Assembly: GCF_022605725.1 (NCBI RefSeq)
Contig: NC_065557.1
Coordinates: forward strand, 22,323,256-22,387,255
Direction of reading: 5' to 3'
Length of the DNA: 64,000 nt
Origin: Anthonomus grandis grandis
Taxonomy: Eukaryota; Arthropoda; Insecta; Coleoptera; Curculionidae
Under the pieces are notes generated by a model. That model was not told where the DNA came from, made no database searches, and saw only the letters and a program-made list of their open reading frames with translations. How positions within the stretch are numbered: the first letter of the stretch is position 1; each line of letters begins with the position of its first letter. The position numbers and the translations under genes are program-made. This document shows, piece after piece, positions 33,969 to 43,668 of this stretch.

Positions 33969-35406
33969 ATGGAAGACTTTTCGACCCGTGAAAAAGTAGA
34001 TATTTATTTTATGTATGGGTTTTGCAACGGAAACGCACATACTGCTGCACGAGAGTATCGGCGGAGGTTTCCTGCAAGAAGGCTTCCACATTGGAAAGTT
34101 TTTGTTAGAATTCATAGAAATTTACTTGAATATGGATCCTTCGAACGTGCTCGAGGAAGACCAATTGCAAATGATGGTTATGGGGAAGTACTGAATTTAA
34201 TTGAAGAAAACCCTCAAATATCATTGAGAACCTTAGAAGAGATTACCAATATCCCAAAGTCAAATGTAAGTAAAATTAAATATGGTAAATAAATAATTAA
34301 GTACCTAATTTGATATCCAAAAAATTAAATTTAAAGTACTTATAACTGAAAATTGAGATTGGTATAAATAGTGTTGTTATTAATTATTATCGTCGGATCG
34401 CATTAAATTCATTTCAAAATACTCGAATTACTATTATTATTATTATTTACTTTATTTACTTGGATAAGTCTTATCACAAACATCAAACACCCCAAAACAA
34501 ATCCTTTTGACGACTAACTGGAATGTTTAGTGGCTGACTAGGGTTTAGGCTTATTTCCTATGCAATTTAAAATATTTAAAAATAATTTCAGATTGGAAGA
34601 ATGACTAAGATGTTAGGATACCATCCTTTCCATTATAAAAGGGTTCAGGAGAAGAAGATTTTCCAGCTCGAGTAGACTTTTGTCATTGGATTTTAAATCA
34701 CCCAAATCTTCGTCAAAAAATTTTGTGGTCAGATGAGGCAACTTTTTCTAGGAGTAAGGGCTTTAACAGCCGTAATACTCATTTTTGGAGCATCGAGAAT
34801 CCGAGAGTAGTTCGACGAACTAACTTTCAGCACAGATTTTCCTTTAACGTATGGGCGGGTTTGATAGGAGATAAATTGATAGGCCCAATTATTTTGCCAC
34901 ACAGGTTAACTGGTCGTCATTATTTAAATTTTCTTCAAAACAATCTCAGAGATTTACTGGACGATGTTCCTATAGAAACTCGGCTGGAAATGATTTTTCA
35001 GCACGATGGGGCACCAGCTCACTACAGCCGACAGGTGAGAAACTGGCTGGACAATAATTTTACAGGCAGATGGATAGGCCGAGGTGGTCCAATAAACTGG
35101 CCTGCACGATCGCCCGACCTTAATCCTCTGGATTATTATCTTTGGGGTAATATGTGCAATATTATTTATGCCACCGAAATTGATACTCCAGAAGAGCTTC
35201 AGAGGCGAATTCTCGCAGCTGCAGGCCAAATAAGAGAAAACCGATTTGAAATTCTTAGATCGACCCAAAACATTCAAAAAAGATCCAGGTTATGCATTCA
35301 GGAAAACGGAAACTTGTTTGAACATTTGCCTCAAATAAATTACTATTTTTATCTGTTTGCAATTTTATTTGTCAATTTACTTTTAAAGCATGCTATTGAG
35401 TTTTAA
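33969..35406 (+). pseudogene. DUF4817-type DDE transposase with probable intron and one frameshift
   Basis: Chosen start ATG 33969 (MEDFSTREKVDIYFMYGFCN). Residues 1-99 form the DUF4817/HTH region (AAREYRRRFPARRLPHWKVF, ERARGRP, NIPKSN). At 34266 the frame runs into GTAAGT; TTTCAG ends at 34591, and reading resumes with IGRMTKMLGYHPFHYKRVQE. A 326-bp intron is the simplest reading. One frameshift near 34650 then leads to 35406: WSDEATFSRSKGFNS (first Asp), FNVWAGLIGDKLIGPI, FQHDGAPAHYS (second Asp), WPARSPDLNPLDYYLWG (last acidic-residue region) and a C-terminus ENGNLFEHLPQ. Apart from the frameshift the gene looks complete, the best of the family here. The splice junctions are inferred. Confidence 0.8.
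34266..34591 (+). other. Candidate intron in the DUF4817-type transposase
   Basis: GTAAGT donor, TTTCAG acceptor, 326 bp, with an internal (ATT)n tract at about 34430. It joins an exon ending in SN to one beginning IGRM in phase 0. The alternative is a foreign insertion that happens to carry splice-like borders. Confidence 0.55.
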
Positions 35407-35867
35407 TAAAAATTGTTATTAATAATACTATGCAGCGTTATTTTTAAATGCGTTTTTCTCGAAAATGGTAATTCCTAGCATTATTGACCAAGAGGTACTT
35501 TTTTACGTAAAAAACTTTAAATTTTTAAAATTTAAAGAAAAAAAAACAAAAACTTTGCAAACAATTTTTTTAAGTATTTTTTTAGGCTCACCCCCTAAAT
35601 GATACGCACCTGACTAAATAATGAAAACTACGAAATAACAACTAAATTCAGCATATCAAAATTGAGAGAATACCAAAATTTAAAATTTTTTATATTTACC
35701 CGTTTCGAAAATAAGTGGAAAAAACCATCTTCAGGTGACCCCTTTAAAAGGGGCGTAGCTCCCTTGGGGGGCGTTTGCCGATATATGTTTATAGGAAAAA
35801 GTGAGGTTATTTTTGAACAAAGAATACAGGGTTCGCGTTTCGTCCACTAATTTTGGGACACCCTGTA

Positions 35868-36448
35868 TTAAGATTTATTTCTAATCTCAAATTAAAACAA
35901 AATCGGTGTTTAGGTCCTTTGACTGTGGAAGAAATAACTACAGTTTGAAATCTACAAAGGAAAGTTTTTTTCGAAAGAATATCAATATTTATTATCAAAT
36001 AAACCATTACCAAAGACTAGCAAAATTTTATCTCTTAATCCTTATGAAAAACAATTTAATGTGCGTTAATGATAGATTAAGAAATGCCGATCAGCCGTAC
36101 TAGAGAAAATATTGAATTATTCTACCAAATGATCATAATTTAACAAAGCTCATAATATTGATTCATGAACACGAATGCCTTTTATATTCTGGGGTACAAG
36201 TATTCCTTTGTAATATAAGGGAATCGTATTGGCCTTTGTCGGGTAAGAAAATCTGCAACGCTGTTATTAGAAAATGTTATACATGTTTAAAAGCTAATCC
36301 AAAGCCACTAAATTATCTTATGGGAGACTTAGCTACTGTACGTGTAAACGACTAGGATGTATTTTTAAACGTCGGTACCGACTTTGGTGGTCCTTTTATG
36401 CTTAAGGATAGAAAATCTCGTGGCGCTAAATTTACTAAAGCGTATATG
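35868..36448 (+). pseudogene. BEL/Pao Pol fragment: integrase N-terminal part
   Basis: Broken reading: LRFISNLKLKQNRCLGPLTV, several stops, HEHECLLYSGVQVFLCNIRE (zinc-binding His region), CNAVIRKCYTCLKANPKP (zinc-binding Cys pair) and MGDLATVRVND; a stop at 36353; then VGTDFGGPFMLKDRKSRGAK with the first catalytic Asp, ending KAYM at the gypsy insertion point. Continues at 40701. Confidence 0.85.
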
Positions 36449-36691
36449 TGTTACGTTACGCCACTGGTTCATCCATTCGACCGTTCCCAAATTTTAGCTG
36501 ACGAAGAACTATAAGAAAAACGTTTTTATGCTTGTGTGTGAACTTTTAAAGAATCAGATTTGACTGTACCGCCTAAGTCGCAAGATCGACTCAATTTTGT
36601 ATTCATATTTTTTTAAAACAGTTTTTATATTTTTAACATATTAAATTTTTAATTGAAAAAAAGAAAACATTCTTTTATTCATTTCAAAACT
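36449..36691 (+). repeat. Ty3/gypsy 5' LTR
   Basis: Begins TGTTACGTTACG and ends AAAACT. Virtually identical to 40454-40696. The same direct repeat in both places defines the element. Confidence 0.93.
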
Positions 36692-36709
36692 GGCGCAGTC
36701 GGTAAAATA
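36692..36709 (+). promoter_or_regulatory. Primer-binding site (tRNA-Ser type)
   Basis: GGCGCAGTCGGTAAAAT follows the 5' LTR directly, with a shared T giving TGGCGCAGTCGG. This matches the primer-binding site of 17.6/297-type insect errantiviruses, which is assigned to tRNA-Ser. Confidence 0.75.
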
Positions 36710-37178
36710 ATTCCGGAGAGATCATAATTTCAATTTACCGGGATATCAAAAGATTTTACAAAAACGCGTTCGAGATTGCACGTTGTTCGCTGTCTGTCGT
36801 CCCTAGCCGTTTACCAAGTGGAATTTGGAACTATCAAGAAAAGGTCCTCTCAGCTCTCCCCTAGCTTAACGAAGGAATTTGGGATTTCTGGAAGACAGAA
36901 CCTTCAAGACGTTCCCTAGCCCGAAGTTCACTGGAATTTGGATGAAAAATTTCACAAAAAACACAGTCAAGGTGTAATGCCACCGCAATGCTGACTGAGT
37001 AGAAGCAGATCGACGAACCAACACAAACACCACAGGCTACAGTCATTCTCACGGAGTACAAGAGTTGCAGGGTGAGTCTTACTGCACGATTATTTAATTT
37101 TATCAAATTTATTTTATTTTTTGTTGTTTTTTTTTCTTGTAGGTTGTATCACTTGTACTCAATTTACCACCTTGCATA

Positions 37179-38122
37179 ATGCCTGATACAACTGAAAATT
37201 CAAATTCAAATACTTCAACAACTTACACTATAACTTCCGATAAAGCAATAAAATTAATTAACCTTTTTGATGGTGCTCGCTCTAAATTGCATAATTTTAT
37301 TGATTCTGTTGATTTTGTCTATTCAAAATTTAATCAAAACGAATTAGATGTTTTTCCTTTCATCGTAAAAAGCCGGCTAGAAGGCAAAGCTTTAGAATTT
37401 ATTGGCTCAAGAGAATTTAATTCTTGGGATGACATAAAAATTGCACTTCTAGAACAATATGGTGAAATACTAGATATTCACTGTTTAAATTTTGAACTCT
37501 GCCACTTTAAACAGCAACTTAATGAAAAACCTATAAAGTTTGTGAACGCATTGAAAGTCAATTAATTAGAATTCATAAAGTTATTAAATATGACATTAAG
37601 CTTAACACTATTGAAAAAAATTGCTTGACCACATTTCACAATAAATCTGCCTTAGTGACAGCAGTCACAGGTTTAAAAGATCCCTTGTCGCAGTGCTTAA
37701 GATCGTTAAAACCTGAGTCATTAACAGAAGTAAAACAATTAATTATTAACTATGAAAATCAACAATTTTTTAAACAAACCAATATTCAGTTTTCGAAAAT
37801 GAATATTCAAAATCAAAACAGTAATGCATCTTTTAAACCATCAGGTAGTTTTTCAGAAACAAATGCATTTCAACAAAAACCCCCAATAAAATTAACAATT
37901 CCCAAATGTAGAATATGCAATAAATTTGGACATAAAGCCGAAAGATGCTTTAAAAATTTGGAATCGCAAGTCCCCGTTAATAATTTTTATTCTGATTCTG
38001 CTATAAATATCGAGTGTGAAAAAGACGATGAAATCGAATTGGAAGTTGACGCCGATTTTTTATGCCAAAATCCTATATTACTAGAAAACTCACCTATAAC
38101 GACCTTGGAATTTACCAAATAA
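37179..38122 (+). pseudogene. gag: Ty3/gypsy Gag, frameshifted
   Basis: The first frame, 37179-37565, begins MPDTTENSNSNTSTTYTITS. It carries the capsid-like region (LINLFDGARSKLHNFIDSVD, SRLEGKALEFIG, SWDDIKIALLEQYG). Near 37555 the frame shifts and the Gag text continues in 37625-38122: TAVTGLKDPLSQCLRSLKPE, a Gln/Asn-rich stretch, and one zinc knuckle CRICNKFGHKAERC at about 37915. The Gag end overlaps the protease frame by about 60 bases in the -1 frame, the usual arrangement for this group. One frameshift makes this copy defective even for Gag. Confidence 0.85.
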
Positions 38123-38613
38123 ATAATCAGTCATTATTATACATACACGTAAAAACAGTAAACCTAAAATTATTGGTAGATTCTGGTGCAGCAATTTCTA
38201 TTTTAAAACCCCTAAATTTTCTTACAAATTATAAGCTTAATTCCGAAAATTTAGAAGTTTATGGAATAAATAATATCCCCATTAAAATTAAGCATAGCGT
38301 TAATTTTTCTATGTTTGCAAAAACTCAAAAATTTTATATAAATAATTTTAATTCACCATTTGATGGCATATTAGGATTAGATTTTTTGAAAAATAATAAG
38401 TGTACTCTTGATTTTGATTCTAAATCTATGTTAATAAATAATGTAAAATTTCCTTTATTTTCATTAGGAGATAAAAAAGAAAAGCCTATTAATCATATTT
38501 CTCACACAACAAAAATTGAGTATATTTCTGAAAAAATAATAGTTGATCACCTTAGTTTGGAATTACAACGTAAGATTAAAGATTTATGTTTAAGATATCA
38601 CGAATCCAAATAA
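38062..38613 (+). CDS. pol: Ty3/gypsy protease, truncated Pol
   Basis: Frame of 183 codons overlapping the Gag end. The aspartic protease active-site motif LLVDSGAAISIL is at about residue 36, and the flap-to-end part ILGLDFLKNNKC follows at about residue 100. After DLCLRYHESK the frame stops at 38613, just where RT would begin. 38614-38890 contains only decayed frames. Confidence 0.85.
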   Translation: MPKSYITRKLTYNDLGIYQINNQSLLYIHVKTVNLKLLVDSGAAISILKPLNFLTNYKLNSENLEVYGINNIPIKIKHSVNFSMFAKTQKFYINNFNSPFDGILGLDFLKNNKCTLDFDSKSMLINNVKFPLFSLGDKKEKPINHISHTTKIEYISEKIIVDHLSLELQRKIKDLCLRYHESK

Positions 38614-38892
38614 ATGAAATCACCGTTAAAGATTATCCAGCTTTTCTTAATTCAAAACAAAATATTTTGATTTTTCAAACGAACAAATATTAGACCCGCA
38701 AAATAAAAATATCGTTTATATTTATGATGACTCCGAAAAAAACGAATTTTACTTTAATATCATTCGTGACGTATTTCCAGTCATAAAAGACTCCATTTCG
38801 ACTGAGTTATCGAATTAACGAACGAAACAAAAACACGTAATTTAATCTTTGCTAAGATCAAGCCGCACTGTAATGAAAACAATTTTAAAATA

Positions 38893-40026
38893 TTGTCGGT
38901 TCTCAAATTAAAAGAAAATAAAGTTTATTATGTGACATATTTCGAAAAATATAATTTTTATAAAATGATACAGTTTTTATACCCTCAAACTAAGTTTATT
39001 ATCTGTAAAAATATTATTACTGTACCCTCAATTGAAGAGCGACAACAACTTATTTTTAATTATCATAATGATCCCAGTAATTACCACAAAGGAATAAAAG
39101 AAACTACGAATAAAATTCGTCAATTATATAAATGGAAAAATATGCATAATGACATTGCAGAATTTATAACTTTGTGTCCCACATGTCAAATTTCAAAAAT
39201 TGACCGTGTAAATCGTACCCAGCCTTTAAATATAACTGATGAAGCCCCAAATAAACCTTTTCAATCGCTTTCAACAGATCTTTTCTTTTTTGACAATGAA
39301 ATCTTACTAACAATTATAGACAAATTAACAAAGTTTGCACAAGTGTATTTAATTTCTAATAAAAAACCAAAAAGTGTTATTGAGTCTTTATGTGCATATT
39401 TTAGTATTTTTGGAATACCAAAAACCATTATCTCTGATAATGGTGGTGAATTTAATAATAAGCTAATAAAGGAATTTACCGAGACTCTTAAAATAAAATG
39501 GCATTATACGTCATCAGAATATCATAGCTCAAACGGTATTGTAGAGCGCTTTCACGCTACTTTAGCTGACACTTTGCGGTGTTACCTAATCGAACATAAT
39601 ACCTGTGATATTAAGGATGCCTTATTAATTGCAATTAATTCTTATAATTCAAGTCAACATAGTTCTACTGAATTAACGCCAAATTCTTTAGTTTTTCCTT
39701 ATAAAGAAAATATTGATCTGGAACACCAACGACAAATGATCTTAAATACTTTTCAAAACGTGAAACATAAGCAAATGTCAATTAAAACTAAACAAAAGGC
39801 ATATTTTGATGAAACGAAAGCAGCAAAAAAAAATGAAACGTTTGATGTTGGACAAAAAATTCTCTTAAAACGACCCAAAAACCCAAATACACCTAAAACT
39901 ATTCTTTGTACAGGACCTTACGAAATTTTAAGTGTTAATAAAGAAAATAAAACGCTTGAAATATGTCTTGATTATAATGTAATTCGCAAGTTTCATTTTA
40001 ATAATGTCAAACTTTACTATGAATAA
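38893..40026 (+). CDS. pol: Ty3/gypsy integrase
   Basis: 377 codons, open throughout. Zinc-binding N-terminus: YHNDPSNYHKGIKETTN (His pair) and CPTCQISK (Cys pair), residues about 55-100. Core: STDLFFFDNEI (first Asp), IISDNGGEFNNKL (second Asp) and SSNGIVERFHATLADTL (Glu), about 120-225. C-terminal part: KAYFDETKAAKKNETFDVGQ and PYEILSVNKENK, resembling the basic SH3-like module. Catalyses cDNA insertion. The frame begins without an obvious ATG because it was once the end of a longer Pol. How it is now expressed is unclear. Confidence 0.9.
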   Translation: MSVLKLKENKVYYVTYFEKYNFYKMIQFLYPQTKFIICKNIITVPSIEERQQLIFNYHNDPSNYHKGIKETTNKIRQLYKWKNMHNDIAEFITLCPTCQISKIDRVNRTQPLNITDEAPNKPFQSLSTDLFFFDNEILLTIIDKLTKFAQVYLISNKKPKSVIESLCAYFSIFGIPKTIISDNGGEFNNKLIKEFTETLKIKWHYTSSEYHSSNGIVERFHATLADTLRCYLIEHNTCDIKDALLIAINSYNSSQHSSTELTPNSLVFPYKENIDLEHQRQMILNTFQNVKHKQMSIKTKQKAYFDETKAAKKNETFDVGQKILLKRPKNPNTPKTILCTGPYEILSVNKENKTLEICLDYNVIRKFHFNNVKLYYE

Positions 40027-40453
40027 TAATTAATTTTTTTTAATAAACATGCAATAAATTAATAAAATATATCCCCAATATTGACATTATTGTTAAACAT
40101 TTTTTATTTTTTGTTTCTGTTTGTCTGAATTAATTAATTTGATGTTACAACTTACAAGTTAAATTGAGTTTGATTTTTTATTTGTGAGTTTATTAAATAA
40201 AAAAAAATAATTAAAAATAAAATCTTGCAGTTTGGCTCGCAAAGAGAAATGCAAACTCTTCATTTAAAAATGACTTGGCCTTTACTTATGAAGTATTTTG
40301 TTTTATTGCATGGACTTGGCTGCTGATCTGTATGGAACCCATCCACATGATGACATAACGACATCAAGTATCGAGTATAAAAGAGATGCCATGCAGATTG
40401 CAGACTCTATGACCAATGGACCATCCCCATGGTCGTCTTCTTCAGAGGGGAGG
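40027..40453 (+). other. Non-coding 3' region with polypurine tract
   Basis: Between the integrase stop and the 3' LTR there is no recognisable frame and no env gene. A purine tract AGAGGGGAGG at 40444-40453 abuts the LTR, as required for plus-strand priming. Confidence 0.75.
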
Positions 40454-40696
40454 TGTTACGTTACGCCACTGGTTCATCCATTCGACCGTTCCCAAATTTT
40501 AGCTGACGAAGAACTATAAGAAAAACGTTTTTATGCTTGTGTGTGAACTTTTAAAGAATCAGATTTGACTGTACCGCCTAAGTCGCAAGATCGACTCAAT
40601 TTTGTATTCATATTTTTTTAAAACAGTTTTTATATTTTTAACATATTAAATTTTTAATTGAAAAAAAGGAAACATTCTTTTATTCATTTCAAAACT
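40454..40696 (+). repeat. Ty3/gypsy 3' LTR
   Basis: 243 bp, one visible difference from the 5' LTR, followed by the TATG duplication. Confidence 0.93.
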
Positions 40697-41460
40697 TATG
40701 TGTATGTCTGTTTATTTGTATGCCAATAAAGGCAGTTCACATTGAAGTAGTTTCGGAGTTGACTACTGAAGCCTTTCTGGCCGCCTTCAAAAGATTCGTT
40801 AGTCGAAGAGGTCGACCAATAAATGTATATTCGGATAATGGTACTAATTATACCGTTGCAAATAATGAACTCATACAATATAATCATATAGTTATATAAT
40901 TTTTTAAACAAAAATTATAATGATATATCAAATGAATCGGGTGATAAAAGGATTCACTGTCATTTTATTTCGGCAAAGTCGCCAAGTTTCGGAGGTAACT
41001 CATTACCATTTGAAGAATTTGTTTAACTGTTTGACACAAATAGAGGGTGTTCTCAATTCGCGTCCGCTCTGTCCAATGACGTCAGAACCAGAAGACTTAT
41101 CAGCTCTTACACCATCCCATTTTCTCATTGGTAGACAATTAACAGCATTGCCGGAGCTAAGTTTGACGAATATGCCTGAAAATAGACTCAAGAAGTGGCA
41201 GTTATTGCAGTTAATGGTGCAGCACTACTGGTCTCGATGGTACAAGGAATATCTGTCTGAGTTACAGACACGAGTAAAGTGGCGAGAAAAATATCCAGAA
41301 TTATTAAAGGTTGGGTCGCTAGTTACTTAAGGAAGATAATATGCCCCGTCTAAAGTACCCATTGGGTCGTGTTGTAGAACTTTGTTCTGGTTTAGATGGT
41401 GAGACAAGAGAAGTAAAAGTGATGGTGCGTGATAAAATTCTTTCGAGAGCTATAAACTGA
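40697..41460 (+). pseudogene. BEL/Pao Pol fragment: integrase core and C-terminus
   Basis: Continues the interrupted integrase: MPIKAVHIEVVSELTTEAFL, RFVSRRGRPINVYSDNGTNY (second catalytic Asp), then a damaged stretch at 40860-40930 where the Glu region should be. The frame 40920-41330 continues with IEGVLNSRPLCPMTSEPEDL, LTPSHFLIGRQL and KKWQLLQLMVQHYWSRWYKE. The DUF5641-like end follows across a stop (YPLGRVVELC). Confidence 0.88.
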
Positions 41461-41785
41461 ATCTGCAGAGACAATATGATATGACAATATGAACTAAAGT
41501 TAAATTTTTGGACTTACGTTACATTTAGAATTATGAACCTGTTTATTTATAGGGTGATAAAATAATATAGTTATATGTTATGGATATTATCCTTTATGTT
41601 ACGTTTGGAAAGTTAACAAAAACAAGTTTGTACGTTATTTAATTTATTTTCCGATATTTATTAATTACTTTAACTCAAAGATGTTATTGTTTTAGTTGCT
41701 CTACTTGAAGGTATCTAGTATAGAGTTATAAGATTATTTTTTAAAAATGTTGAAAGTACTTGGTACTTTTAAGACGGGCGGTATA
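41461..41785 (+). other. BEL/Pao 3' non-coding part with purine tract
   Basis: No frame. AAGACGGGCGGTATA at 41771-41785 directly precedes the candidate LTR and can serve as the polypurine tract. Confidence 0.6.
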
Positions 41786-42008
41786 TGTTAAGGCAATACT
41801 ATACTATACGGAAGCAAAAATTATTATACTACACTAGACGTGACAACGTTGCTTTTATGTATCCGAAACGATAGCGGAGAGCAACGTCAGTGCTGATCTG
41901 AAGGCTGAGCAAGATGTTCGGCTTTGAGCGTTGTGTTCGCTTCGTAGTTTTAACAGTGTTTTAACAATAAAGTCAGTGCTCAATTAATACAGTCTAGAAT
42001 TATTTACA
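41786..42008 (+). repeat. Candidate 3' LTR of the BEL/Pao relic
   Basis: Begins TGTTAAGGCAATAC and ends TTTACA (TG...CA, 223 bp). It lies at the right distance behind pol and a purine tract, and holds AATAAA near its end. No second copy is in the window, so the boundaries are inferred. Confidence 0.65.
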
Positions 42009-42315
42009 CCAGCCCCCAATAAATACCATATTTACTAACGACGTATTTGTTTTTATAGCATTTATTCGTAATAACTATAGCTTCAAAAGTTTTGCACCCC
42101 CTAAATTTTAAAAAGTTTTTTTTATAGGCAAAAATAGATTAGCAACTTATTAATTAATTAGTTTTAATTAAGAAAACAACTAAAATGCTTGTAAAACATA
42201 GTTTATTACTCTTTAGATCTTGTTCTTAACTATAGAGTTATTTTTTAAAATAAATTAAAATTAACAAATGATAGTTTGTTTTAATAAAAGCACTGAAAAA
42301 CTTTTCAATACCATG
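42009..42315. other. AT-rich DNA, no gene
   Basis: No coding frame or recognisable repeat. Confidence 0.5.
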
Positions 42316-42995
42316 TATTTCCACATCTAGCATTTATGCAAGCTTGGAGCCGCCTGCCCATACTGTTTATGAGATTGTAGATATATTGTTTGAGAAATAT
42401 TGTGCGTTTCTTCCCGATTCACATGAATAAGCTCGTGTAGAGTCCTAGATGGGTTTCTGCGCGATGCCACCTCCTTGGAAAGCATGTCTCCATTGTTCTA
42501 TGGGATTCATGTCAGGCGATAGTGAGCGCGAGTCCAAATGACTCATTGATGTCTTCCATTTCCAGATACTCATTTATAGCTTTGGCACGGTGAAGCCAGG
42601 CGTTCACACCTATAAAAACCAACAGCTACTCGCCATAATCTGACGTAAGGGTCTAAAAATCTTCCTCATGTAATATTCCTCATCGAATTCTGAGCGATAT
42701 CAGACATGATGCGAGCCAAGAACATAGCACTTCCTTCTGCACAGTGTGGTACGGAGTAGGCATAAGAGCTGGGTAAATAGGCTGGGCAGCTCTTGTTGGT
42801 TTACTCCATACTCGTATTCGATGACTAGCCTGCTGCAAACAAATTATTGTTTTGTCAGAAAAAAACACCGAGTTCCAAATGCTTGCAGGTGTTTCAAGGC
42901 AAGTCATGTGCTCTTAAGTCCAGTTCAGAAAACTATTAGAATCTTTGATGTGTCGCAGATGCCGCACTAAATAGTCCATGCGTCTATGTCGTATT
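42316..42995 (-). pseudogene. Tc1-like transposon relic
   Basis: On the minus strand 42907-42680 gives ETPASIWNSVFFSDKTIICL, the FSDE-type region of Tc1 transposases (here with Lys), then HRIRVWSKPTRAAQPIYPAL. Further on, with frame changes, LSPDMNPIEQWRHAFQGG (42545-42490) marks the last catalytic region, and INSMGRRLQA-like text ends near 42330. The upstream end at 42918-42995 is a segment also found at 46900-46975. The middle catalytic part and the N-terminus are missing. Confidence 0.75.
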
Positions 42996-43242
42996 TATTG
43001 TCGCATGATATACATGTTTAAATGGTAAAATTTTATATAATTTATCTATGAAATCATTTTAAATATACGTAAAACCCCATGTTGTACACTATTTTTTATT
43101 TTTCTTTCGAAAATGTCAATTTTTAAAAAGAAAATAATATCATAAAAAAATTATATGAAAAAATTGACCGCGGACTAAAATCCAAGCATTTTACAAATCA
43201 TTTTTACACTTGCAGCACTCCCAGACTGTTACCTCTTTTTAG
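42996..43242. other. AT-rich DNA, no gene
   Basis: Nothing recognised. Confidence 0.4.
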
Positions 43243-43458
43243 CTAGTCTATTAAACAAGGATAAAACACCTGCGATCTGGCGATTCCTACTTTAAGTTGT
43301 GCAAGTGATTGTATATCTCTCTCTATCCCACTGATTTTGAGGATTACGGGGCCGTACGCAGATAAATTTTTGGGCCGTTTTTGTATTATTTTCGTCGTGT
43401 TTTTAAAGAGATCTTTAAGGATGGGTCTATCTCCTTTAATAGTTGGGAGGGGAGTCAT
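43243..43458 (-). CDS. Hypothetical 71-codon frame
   Basis: The minus-strand frame begins at an ATG (MTPLPTIKGDRPILKDLFKN), reads KRPKNLSAYGPVILKISGIE and DIQSLAQLKVGIARSQ, and stops at 43243. Composition and mixed, non-repetitive content look more coding-like than most of the flanking DNA. I do not recognise a domain. It could be the N-terminal frame of a transposable-element protein in opposite orientation to the neighbouring transposase, or chance. A weak CAG/GTTTTA donor-like site lies near its end. Confidence 0.25.
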   Translation of the reverse strand: MTPLPTIKGDRPILKDLFKNTTKIIQKRPKNLSAYGPVILKISGIERDIQSLAQLKVGIARSQVFYPCLID

Positions 43459-43668
43459 GTGAGGTTATTATTTGATGTGATTTGTCGGTTTTGCTTTTTT
43501 ACACGTTTATTAAAGTGGAGAATTTAGAATTTGGCCTGTATTCGTCTAAATTTTTTGCAGTTTTTAATGTAAGGAAGTGTGTTTTTTTATTTGTGTTTGT
43601 GGATTTGTTTTAATATTATACCTAAAGACCTTAAAATGTTTTGACCCTAGAAAAATAGGCAGGAAAAT

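Larger units (their letters stand above)
33396..35865 (+). mobile_element. DUF4817-type DNA transposon with about 440-bp inverted repeats
   Basis: The ends CAGGGTGTCCCAAAATTAG and its mirror are flanked by TA (33394-33395; 35866-35867). The inverted repeats run about 33396-33837 and 35426-35865 and are almost collinear: the GTGAGCCTAAATA, GTACCTCTTGGTCAATAA and AACGCATTTAAAAATAACGC blocks all recur inverted. Between them lies a nearly complete transposase gene. The insertion split the BEL/Pao relic between its RNase H and integrase parts, so it is younger than that element. Confidence 0.93.
36449..40696 (+). mobile_element. Young Ty3/gypsy element lacking reverse transcriptase and RNase H
   Basis: 4,248 bp between two 243-bp LTRs (36449-36691 and 40454-40696) that differ at only one base that I can see (near 36669/40674). 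Flanked by a TATG duplication (36445-36448; 40697-40700), inside the integrase of the BEL/Pao relic. Contents: primer site, gag with one frameshift, protease, integrase, purine tract. Everything between the protease and the integrase zinc finger, normally about 1.8 kb of RT and RNase H, is missing. No env. The near-identical LTRs show that the defective form moved recently, presumably using proteins from a complete relative. Confidence 0.95.
32851..42008 (+). mobile_element. BEL/Pao relic interrupted by two younger elements
   Basis: Three pieces of one plus-strand Pao-type pol are separated by insertions. RT end and RNase H: 32851-33395. Integrase N-part: 35866-36448. Integrase C-part: 40697-41460. 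A candidate 3' LTR follows at 41786-42008. A DUF4817-type transposon sits between pieces one and two and a Ty3/gypsy element between pieces two and three. The 5' LTR, gag, protease and most of RT are absent. It is clearly related to, but more decayed than, the minus-strand copy at 6.8-14.2 kb. Confidence 0.88.

Noticed and set aside
36861..37106. 81-codon minus-strand frame in the gypsy leader
   Set aside because: Antisense to the leader region of a well-defined retrotransposon, no similarity.
40298..40519. 73-codon plus-strand frame before and within the gypsy 3' LTR
   Set aside because: Runs across the purine tract into the LTR, so it cannot be a conserved protein; considered and rejected as an env remnant.
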